A DNA stretch of 11,120 bases, taken from NCBI GenBank assembly GCA_026983855.1, contig JALSTE010000455.1, positions 1 through 11,120 on the forward strand, read 5' to 3'. Made by a program: the position numbers and the translations under genes. Within the stretch, counting starts at the first letter, position 1, and each line of letters starts with the position of its first letter. The notes beneath the pieces were generated by a model. The model had not been told where the DNA came from and made no database searches. It was given only the letters and a program-made list of their open reading frames with translations. Below are positions 5,875 through 11,120 of the stretch, piece after piece. The DNA comes from Acidimicrobiia bacterium. GTDB lineage: Bacteria; Actinomycetota; Acidimicrobiia; Acidimicrobiales; Poriferisodalaceae.

Positions 5875-7635
5875 TTGAGTTACGAGCCGATACCCGAGGA
5901 ACACTGCCAGCACGACTTCTACGACGGATTTGACCCTCGGGACCTCGGCTCGGCATTCAAGTGCTCCCGTCTCGACGTGTTCCGACCCGAGGACGGCCGT
6001 CTCTTCTGGCCCCTCGACTTCCACTACCCCAGGGGATTCGTGCCGTTGAGCTTCACCGTCGTGGCCGACGGGCCGGTCTGGGGTACCCAGATCTCGGCCG
6101 ACGCCACCCCTCTGCCGACCAGCAGGGGACTTCAGGCCCGGATGGTCGGTCCGCACCTGTACGTGAGTGAGATTCAGATCGAGGACGCCTGGGAGGTCCA
6201 GATGAGGGCCGAGAAGGCCGGACAGACCATTCCCGCCTTCCTCGGTGATTTCCCCCGGATCTGGGATGAGAGGGTCCGGGAGCTCGAGACCTGGCTCCAC
6301 CATCTGGAGGCATTCGACCTCACCGGAGCCGACCTGTCCGAGATCGGGGACTTCTACGGGAAGTCCATCCGCTTCCTTCGCCGGGCCTGGGAGATCCACT
6401 TCGAGGTCATGTACCCCCTGGTCGCCAACTACGTCGGATTCTACGGACTGTGCTCGGAACTGAACATCGACCCCAACCAGATCGGTCGGTTCCTGCAGGG
6501 TTACGACACCAAGATAATGGAGACCGATCGAGAGCTCTGGGGGATGACCCGCAGGGTCAGGGACCTCGGGCTGGAGGACCTCTTCGCGGTGACCGCCCCC
6601 GCCGACATCGCCCGCGAACTGGCCTCCGCCGGTCCTGACGCCACCCAGTTCCTCGAGGAGTTCGATCGCTTCCTCGACACCTACGGGAGACGCAGCGAGG
6701 GACTCATCGACCTCACCTCCGCGCCGTGGATCGAGGATCCGACCTCTCCCCTGGGAAGCATCAAGACCTTTCTCCTGATGGACAGCGACCACGACTTCGA
6801 ACAGGCCAACCGTGAGGTGGTGGCCGAACGGGAGGAGGCCATCGCCCAGGCGCGCAGCCGCCTCACGGTCGAGGAGCTGGAGCAGTTCGACGCGGCCCTC
6901 GCATCCTGTCAGCACGCCAACTTCAACTGGTGGAACGAGGAGCACAACTTCTACATCGACCTGCGGGCCCATCTTCCCGTCCGCCGGGCGGCCGTCACCC
7001 TGGCCGAGGCCGTCGGGGCCGAATCGCCCGACGATGCCCTCTTCCTGTTCGGTTCGGAACTGGACCAGGTCCTGCGCAGGGAGCGGAAGTGGTCAGAGTT
7101 CGGTGACCTCATTTCGGCCCGACGAGCCTACTTCCGGGAGTGGAGCGCCCGACGGGCCGACATGCCCAAGATGCTCGGATCGGTGCCCGACGAGGCCGTG
7201 GATCCGGTCATGAAGGAGGTGTTCGGTATGGGTGAGCACTTCTTCGCCGCCGTCTCGGGTACCCCCACCGATGTCCTCAAGGGGGTACCGGCAGCGACGG
7301 GGACGGCGGAGGGGCCGGCCCGCGTCCTGTTCTCCGCCGACGACCTGCACACGGTCATGCCCGGAGAGATCCTGGTGTGTGAGGCCACCTCCCCCAACTG
7401 GACCCCGGCGTTCGCCAAGATCGCCGCATGTGTCTGCGATTCGGGGGGCACTCTCACCCACGCCTCGATAGTCAGCCGGGAGTACCGCATTCCGTGTGTG
7501 ACAGGAGTGGCCGTAGCGACCAAGCAGATCCGTACCGGTGATCAGATCCTGGTGAACGGCACGACCGGGGAGGTGACTCTGCTCGACCGACTCGACGGGG
7601 AGGACGGCGAGAGCACCGAACCGGGACCGACGTGA
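5875..7635 (+). CDS. Phenylphosphate synthase alpha-like subunit (substrate domain plus phospho-histidine mobile domain)
   Basis: This 586-residue protein (about 65 kDa) starts at TTG 5875. Residues about 468-570 form a PEP-utilizer mobile (swivelling) domain with the hallmark GGTLTHASIVSRE, in which His529 should be the phosphorylated residue. The N-terminal 460 residues contain WPLDFHYPRGFVPL, reminiscent of the W..D..HFP.P..PL signature of phenylphosphate synthase alpha and the substrate domain of rifampin phosphotransferase, followed by a long mostly helical region. There is no PEP/pyruvate-binding TIM barrel after the His domain; the protein ends 17 residues past it. It is therefore not PEP synthase or PPDK. 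The expected reaction with the next gene product is ATP + X-OH + H2O to X-O-phosphate + AMP + phosphate, with His529 shuttling phosphate. The substrate is unknown: a phenol, an enol or a tertiary alcohol are possible. It overlaps the next gene by 4 nt (GTGA). Confidence 0.78.
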   Translation: MSYEPIPEEHCQHDFYDGFDPRDLGSAFKCSRLDVFRPEDGRLFWPLDFHYPRGFVPLSFTVVADGPVWGTQISADATPLPTSRGLQARMVGPHLYVSEIQIEDAWEVQMRAEKAGQTIPAFLGDFPRIWDERVRELETWLHHLEAFDLTGADLSEIGDFYGKSIRFLRRAWEIHFEVMYPLVANYVGFYGLCSELNIDPNQIGRFLQGYDTKIMETDRELWGMTRRVRDLGLEDLFAVTAPADIARELASAGPDATQFLEEFDRFLDTYGRRSEGLIDLTSAPWIEDPTSPLGSIKTFLLMDSDHDFEQANREVVAEREEAIAQARSRLTVEELEQFDAALASCQHANFNWWNEEHNFYIDLRAHLPVRRAAVTLAEAVGAESPDDALFLFGSELDQVLRRERKWSEFGDLISARRAYFREWSARRADMPKMLGSVPDEAVDPVMKEVFGMGEHFFAAVSGTPTDVLKGVPAATGTAEGPARVLFSADDLHTVMPGEILVCEATSPNWTPAFAKIAACVCDSGGTLTHASIVSREYRIPCVTGVAVATKQIRTGDQILVNGTTGEVTLLDRLDGEDGESTEPGPT

Positions 7636-8705
7636 GCGGTGATCGGGAACCCTCGATCCTGTGGGTGGATGAGATAGACACCGATCTGACCTCGGTGGCG
7701 GGGCCCAAGATCGCCAAGCTGGGAGAACTCCGAAGTCTGGCCCTGGACATCCCGAGGGGGTTCGTGGTCACCACCCACGCATTCACCGACGTGGTGGGCA
7801 CGAGTGAACTGGCGGCCGCCATAGACGCCCGACTCACCGGGGTGTCACCCTCCGAACACAGGCGGGTCGGCGACGCCGCCAGGGCCATCCGCACGATGAT
7901 CGGATCACAGCCCCTCCCGGCCGGGCTGCGCTCCGCCATCATCACCGCCTACGACGAACTGTGCCGTATGTGTGGAACCAACACCCCTACCGCGGTCAGG
8001 AGTTCCGCCACCGGGGAGGATTCCACCGACGCCAGCTTTGCCGGACAGTTCGACACCTATCTCGGGGTCACCGGGGCCGAGGCGGTGGTCGACGCCGTGA
8101 AGTCGTGCTGGGCCAGTCTGTTCACGGACCGGGCCCTCGCCTACCGGCTCGAGCGGGGGGTGGACCATCGCGAGTGCCCGATGGCCGTCGGAGTTCTCGA
8201 ACTCATCGAGGCCCGGGCCTCGGGGGTGGCGTTCAGCGTCCACCCCGTGACCGGTCGGTCGGATCGCATAGTCATAGAGGGTTCGTGGGGTTGGGGAGAA
8301 GCAATCGTCGGAGGTCTGGTGACTCCCGACCGGGTCGAGATCGGCAAGACCGACGACCGGGTGCTCGACTACGTGGTGAGCCACAAGGCGGTCATGTCCG
8401 ACTTCGATCGCCGGGCCGGAATCGTCACCGAAGTGGAGGTACCGCCCGAGATCCGCGATGTCCGGGTCATCGAGGACCACGAGCTGTCCCTCATCACCGC
8501 CGCCGTCCGCCTGATCGAGGAACACTTCGGTCACGCCGTGGACGTCGAGTGGGTCCTCTCCCACGACAACGACCGGAGCCGGGTGACGATCGTGCAGGCC
8601 CGTCCCGAGACGGTGCACGGGCCCGGTGGTGGCACCGAGGGTGTGAAGTGGGACCCGGCGGGATACGCCATGAAGTACGCCTTCGGTACCGAGGATTCGC
8701 CTTGA
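7632..8705 (+). CDS. ATP-grasp (PPDK_N) subunit of a split dikinase, phenylphosphate synthase beta-like
   Basis: This 357-residue protein starts at GTG 7632, overlapping the previous stop. It matches the N-terminal ATP-binding domain of PEP synthase over its whole length and has nothing else. Visible motifs: the Lys26-x-x-x-L-G-E loop, where the usual GGKxxxLGE has become GPKIAKLGE; VRSSATGED with Arg123; ASFAGQFDTYL; SGVAFSVHPVTG; GWGEAIVGG; and the nucleotide-closing VQARPET with Gln322 and Arg324. In this family the domain transfers the beta-phosphate of ATP to the histidine of the mobile domain, here supplied in trans by His529 of the upstream protein. The size (about 38 kDa) fits the roughly 40-kDa beta subunit of phenylphosphate synthase. 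Its stop overlaps the TTG of the next gene (TTGA). The catalytic Arg and Gln/Arg residues are retained, so an active enzyme is likely. Confidence 0.85.
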   Translation: MSGDREPSILWVDEIDTDLTSVAGPKIAKLGELRSLALDIPRGFVVTTHAFTDVVGTSELAAAIDARLTGVSPSEHRRVGDAARAIRTMIGSQPLPAGLRSAIITAYDELCRMCGTNTPTAVRSSATGEDSTDASFAGQFDTYLGVTGAEAVVDAVKSCWASLFTDRALAYRLERGVDHRECPMAVGVLELIEARASGVAFSVHPVTGRSDRIVIEGSWGWGEAIVGGLVTPDRVEIGKTDDRVLDYVVSHKAVMSDFDRRAGIVTEVEVPPEIRDVRVIEDHELSLITAAVRLIEEHFGHAVDVEWVLSHDNDRSRVTIVQARPETVHGPGGGTEGVKWDPAGYAMKYAFGTEDSP

Positions 8706-9574
8706 GAATCCGCGGCGGTGAGATCCACCTCGAACCACCCGGGAATCTCACGACATTCGAGCGGGTGGTCGTGGACGTGGACGGGACCATGCTGCTGGGT
8801 GACCGGGCAACCCTCGGGGCGCGGGAGTTCGTGGAGGCGTTCCTATCGATCGGCTCCACGGTCTGTTTCGCCACCAACGCCTCGTTCGCCACCGGCGAGG
8901 ACGTCGGACGACGTCTCCGGGCGGCCGGAATCCCCGCCGAGGACCATCTGGTACTGACCGCCATCGAGGTACTGGCCGGGTACCTCCGCACCGGCCACCT
9001 CCGGTCAACCGGGGAGACCGGACCGATCGCCTTCCTGGGCTCGGACCCGGCCTTCGGAATTCTGAATCGCGCCGAGCCCGGTGTGATCCGGGCCCGGGAC
9101 GCGGACCCCGCTGAGCCGATCGGCGACCTGGTGATCGCCGGACTCTCCCGTGATGTCGATGACGTCGAGGTGGAGTCGGCGGCGACGGCGCTGGCTCCCG
9201 AGGTCCGGGTCACGGTGCCGAATCTCGATGTGGGAATGGTGGATTCCACGGGCGTCATCCCCGGCTCCGCCACCGTCCTGGCCCGCCTGACCCGGCTATC
9301 GCCCGCTCTATTGGATGTCACCGATGTCGGGAAGCCCACCACCGTGTTCGCCGACGCCCTGGACCGTGTCGCACCGTGCCGGGGACGGACCCTCATCGTG
9401 GGTGACTCACTCACGTCCGACACCCCCCTGGGGACGGACAGGGGCTGGAAGTCGTTGCTGGTGCTGACGGGAGCAACCGTCCAGGCCGGGCTGGCCGGGC
9501 TGGAGGGCGAGCCGCCGGACATGGTCGCGGCGAACCTGCAGGTGGCCCTGGAGCGGGGATGGGGGTCGAGATGA
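8702..9574 (+). CDS. HAD superfamily hydrolase, NagD-like
   Basis: This 290-residue HAD phosphatase starts at TTG 8702, with GAGG 7 nt upstream and a 4-nt TTGA overlap with the kinase subunit. HAD motifs: I, DVDGT with nucleophile Asp25 and acid/base Asp27; II, Thr58 in FATNAS; III, Lys211 in VGKPT; IV, Asp235 and Asp240 in GDSLTSD. The insert between motifs II and III (about 70-200) is the C2 cap of the NagD/PGP class, which usually dephosphorylates sugar phosphates, nucleotides or aryl phosphates. All catalytic residues are present. Co-translation with the dikinase subunits implies that its substrate is the phosphate ester they make, or a downstream product of it. In phenol carboxylation, a HAD-type subunit is part of phenylphosphate carboxylase, which offers a parallel, although that protein is smaller. 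An alternative is a proofreading or housekeeping phosphatase. Confidence 0.85.
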   Translation: MRIRGGEIHLEPPGNLTTFERVVVDVDGTMLLGDRATLGAREFVEAFLSIGSTVCFATNASFATGEDVGRRLRAAGIPAEDHLVLTAIEVLAGYLRTGHLRSTGETGPIAFLGSDPAFGILNRAEPGVIRARDADPAEPIGDLVIAGLSRDVDDVEVESAATALAPEVRVTVPNLDVGMVDSTGVIPGSATVLARLTRLSPALLDVTDVGKPTTVFADALDRVAPCRGRTLIVGDSLTSDTPLGTDRGWKSLLVLTGATVQAGLAGLEGEPPDMVAANLQVALERGWGSR

Positions 9575-10362
9575 CCGGTCTCTCCGACGGGGCGCCCACT
9601 GCCGGTTCCGCCGACAGGGCACCCGAGAGGGTGCGGCTCTCCCGGGCCCGTATGCGTATCGCCACCAACATGGTCCGGTCGCTGGCCGTGAGCCCCCACG
9701 TGACCATCTCCGTCGACGTCGACTACCAGCGGGTGGAGCGGTCCAGGCGCCGGTTCGGCCCTCAATGGCGGGAGACCCACGGTCTCACCCTGCCCTACCT
9801 TCCCTACGTCGCCCACATGGTCTGCGAGATACTCAGCGACCACCCCGACATGAACGCCACGGTGGAGGAGGACGAGGAAGGGTGTCTGACCGTGGTCAGA
9901 CACCGGGCGGTGAACCTCGGAATCGCCGTCGACCTCGATGGGCGGGGTTTGATCGTGCCGGTGATCCGGGACGCCGATCTGCTGTCCCCCGCCACCCTGG
10001 CCCTCGCCATCGCCTCCGCCGGAGCGGCGGCCCGGGAGCGCCGGCTGCGGCCCGATGACGTCAAGGGCGGCACCTTCACCATCACCAGCCCCGGACGTCG
10101 GGCCGCCGATCGCTCAGACCCCATCATCCATCAACCCCAGGCCGCGATCCTCTCCATCGACGCCATCCGTCCCCGTCCCGTGGCCTCGCCCGACGGGACC
10201 ACGGTCGTGGTGCACCCGGTGGGAGCCCTGTCCCTCTCCTTTGACCATCGGGTCATGGACGGGGTGCAGGCCATGGCCTTCCTGCGCGATCTGCAGGACG
10301 AACTGGAGGGGGCCGGGGTGGAGGAACTTCGGTTCGAGGCCGATGGAGGTCGGTCAATCTAG
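9571..10362 (+). CDS. 2-oxoacid dehydrogenase E2-type acyltransferase catalytic domain, lipoyl-less
   Basis: This 263-residue protein consists only of the trimer-forming catalytic domain of E2 acyltransferases (PF00198 type). It begins with the LSRARMRIATNMVRS helix and the SPHVTISVDVD strand. GGTFTITSPG and the PIIHQPQAAILSI segment follow (His replacing the common Asn in IINQPQ), and the catalytic signature HRVMDG has His226 and Asp230. Complete E2 proteins have 1-3 lipoyl domains and a peripheral subunit-binding domain before this core; here both are absent, with only about 25 residues upstream. It must take its lipoyl group from another protein, as known for the E2-like part of actinobacterial 2-oxoglutarate dehydrogenase OdhA/Kgd. 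ATG 9571 is chosen for its ATGA overlap with the HAD stop and GGGGG 5 nt upstream; ATG 9559 in frame is also possible. It precedes an E1-beta gene, its expected partner. Confidence 0.88.
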   Translation: MTGLSDGAPTAGSADRAPERVRLSRARMRIATNMVRSLAVSPHVTISVDVDYQRVERSRRRFGPQWRETHGLTLPYLPYVAHMVCEILSDHPDMNATVEEDEEGCLTVVRHRAVNLGIAVDLDGRGLIVPVIRDADLLSPATLALAIASAGAAARERRLRPDDVKGGTFTITSPGRRAADRSDPIIHQPQAAILSIDAIRPRPVASPDGTTVVVHPVGALSLSFDHRVMDGVQAMAFLRDLQDELEGAGVEELRFEADGGRSI

Positions 10363-10363
10363 T

Positions 10364-10381
10364 TTGATATCAGATCATCAA
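10364..10381. promoter_or_regulatory. Candidate operator overlapping the E1-beta promoter
   Basis: TTGAT-N8-ATCAA forms an 18-bp dyad that covers the -35 element and much of the spacer. A second perfect palindrome, TGATATCA, lies inside it at 10365-10372. A bound protein would block RNA polymerase, so this suggests repression independent of the upstream genes. The regulator is not identifiable. Confidence 0.4.
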
Positions 10382-10393
10382 TGCTTGTATAGT
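10364..10393 (+). promoter_or_regulatory. Sigma70-type promoter for the E1-beta gene
   Basis: TTGATA (10364-10369), an 18-bp spacer and TATAGT (10388-10393) each differ from consensus by one base. This is the best promoter match in the window and sits in a short AT-rich island directly after the E2 stop. Transcription would start near 10400, giving a leader of about 60 nt. Confidence 0.65.
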
Positions 10394-10409
10394 TGTCCTC
10401 GCATGGTTG

Positions 10410-10435
10410 TCACGGCCCCCTGGTTCGGGCCGTGA
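10410..10435 (+). promoter_or_regulatory. Perfect 9-bp hairpin in the E1-beta leader
   Basis: TCACGGCCC (10410-10418) and GGGCCGTGA (10427-10435) are exact reverse complements separated by 8 nt. The hairpin lies between the predicted transcription start and the SD. It has no T-run, so it is not a normal intrinsic terminator; it could be a DNA operator dyad or an RNA stem affecting translation or stability. Confidence 0.5.
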
Positions 10436-10449
10436 TCGATCCCGCGGAG

Positions 10450-10456
10450 AGGAGGT
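10450..10456 (+). promoter_or_regulatory. Ribosome binding site deciding a GTG start
   Basis: AGGAGGT, close to the full SD complement, ends 4 nt before GTG 10461. In-frame ATG codons at 10470 and 10476 are farther away but remain possible. Confidence 0.75.
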
Positions 10457-10460
10457 CCCG

Positions 10461-11120
10461 GTGCCCCGGATGCGTATGAACCAGGCCATCACCGCCGCCA
10501 TCCACGACGAGATGGCCGAGGACGGCACCGTCGTCCTCCTGGGGGAGGACGTGGCCGGCGCCGGTGGGGTCTTCAAGACGTCGGTGGGTCTGCTGGACGA
10601 GTTCGGCCCGAACCGGGTGAGGGACACTCCGATCTCGGAGATGGCCATCCTGGGAGCGGCCGTGGGTGCGGCCACCGCCGGTCTCCGGCCGGTGGCCGAG
10701 ATCATGTTCGTCGAGTTCTTCGGGGTCTGCCTGGACCAACTGGTCACCCAGGCGGCGAAACTCCATTACCTGACCGGTGGCGCGGTCACCGTTCCATTGG
10801 TGGCCCGGGCATCGGTGGGGGCGGGACGCGGCTTCGGTGCCACTCACTCCCAGACGTGTGAGACCTGGTTCACCGCCACGCCCGGACTCAAGATCGTCTC
10901 CGTCTGGGACGCGGCCGGAGCCTACGGACTCCTCCGGTCGGCGATCCGCGACGACGGCCCTGTCGTCTTCCTCGAACCCAAGTGTGCCTATGGGAACCGG
11001 GGGGACATGATCCGGGGTGAGGGGGGGATCCTCCCCCTCGGTGAGGCCTCTGTACTCAGACCCGGCGACGACGTGACCCTCATATCCCTCGGCCAGATGG
11101 TCCCCGTGGCCCTGGAGGGG
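10461..11120 (+). CDS. 2-oxoacid dehydrogenase E1 component, beta subunit (pyruvate/acetoin dehydrogenase type), 3' end outside window
   Basis: The frame is open from GTG 10461 to the window end, 220 codons, against about 320-340 for the full family. It is the thiamine-diphosphate-binding beta half of an alpha2beta2 E1 that decarboxylates a 2-oxo acid or cleaves acetoin and passes the acyl group to lipoate. Signatures in order: LLGEDVAGAGGVFKTS (about 27-42); RVRDTPISEMAILG with Glu60, the family's cofactor-activating glutamate; GLRPVAEIMFVEF; LDQLVTQAAKLHYLTGG; GATHSQ with His129; and TPGLKIV. The C-terminal transketolase-like domain is cut off. The gene is 98 nt downstream of the lipoyl-less E2 and has its own promoter, a dyad and a leader hairpin. 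The usual alpha-then-beta order is not kept: no E1-alpha precedes it, so alpha probably follows outside the window. Pyruvate, acetoin and branched-chain types cannot be separated from this part. Confidence 0.93.
   Translation, partial: MPRMRMNQAITAAIHDEMAEDGTVVLLGEDVAGAGGVFKTSVGLLDEFGPNRVRDTPISEMAILGAAVGAATAGLRPVAEIMFVEFFGVCLDQLVTQAAKLHYLTGGAVTVPLVARASVGAGRGFGATHSQTCETWFTATPGLKIVSVWDAAGAYGLLRSAIRDDGPVVFLEPKCAYGNRGDMIRGEGGILPLGEASVLRPGDDVTLISLGQMVPVALEG

Noticed and set aside
5641..6972. Long - strand frame (443 codons) opposite the second SDR and the kinase alpha gene
   Set aside because: It spans two real + strand genes and the repeat-bearing gap, has compositional bias only, and shows no family motif.
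5875..8705. Annotation of the pair as PEP synthase or pyruvate phosphate dikinase
   Set aside because: The mobile domain is at the C-terminus of the first protein and no PEP/pyruvate-binding barrel follows; the ATP-grasp part is a separate protein with no further domain.
8494..9903. Long - strand frame (469 codons) opposite the HAD and E2 genes
   Set aside because: Its translation is Arg/Ser/Pro-rich with no motif, while the + strand frames have complete HAD and E2 catalytic signatures.
1..11120. CRISPR arrays, tRNA or rRNA genes, insertion sequences
   Set aside because: No spaced repeats, no cloverleaf-like sequence, no transposase motif and no terminal inverted repeats were seen.

Overview
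The window is GC-rich and densely coded, with GTG and TTG starts, 4-base gene overlaps and strong Shine-Dalgarno (SD) sequences. This looks like a high-GC actinobacterium. The style of the threonyl-tRNA synthetase would suit Acidimicrobiia or relatives, but no marker here settles the lineage.

Left part (1-3218, + strand). The C-terminal end of an FMN-binding-domain protein is followed 10 nt later by an ApbE-type FAD:protein FMN transferase, the enzyme that attaches FMN covalently to such domains. After a 91-nt leader with two small hairpins comes a complete housekeeping thrS.

Middle (3279-5751). A MarR-family regulator and a classical short-chain dehydrogenase/reductase (SDR) overlap by 25 nt on the - strand and converge on thrS. 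A second SDR is divergent on the + strand. The 278-nt intergenic region between the MarR gene and the second SDR holds a 7+7 inverted repeat and promoter-like elements, typical of an autoregulated divergent catabolic locus.

Right part (5875-11120, + strand). Behind a hairpin and a cluster of 11-bp direct repeats, four genes are joined by GTGA, TTGA and ATGA overlaps. They are: (i) a protein with a C-terminal PEP-utilizer mobile domain carrying the phospho-histidine motif; (ii) a separate ATP-grasp (PPDK_N/PEP synthase N-terminal) subunit; (iii) a NagD-like HAD hydrolase; and (iv) a 2-oxoacid dehydrogenase E2 catalytic domain with no lipoyl or subunit-binding domain. After a gap with its own sigma70-like promoter, a dyad and a leader hairpin comes an E1-beta subunit that runs off the window end.

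Subunits (i) and (ii) together lack the PEP-binding barrel of PEP synthase. In architecture and size they resemble phenylphosphate synthase (alpha about 70 kDa, beta about 40 kDa) or a split rifampin phosphotransferase. I infer an ATP-dependent dikinase that phosphorylates an organic hydroxyl or enol group. The HAD protein would act on the phosphate ester, the SDRs on alcohol/ketone steps, and the E1/E2 components on a resulting 2-oxo acid or diketone. The substrate is unknown. This cluster is the candidate undescribed pathway in the window.
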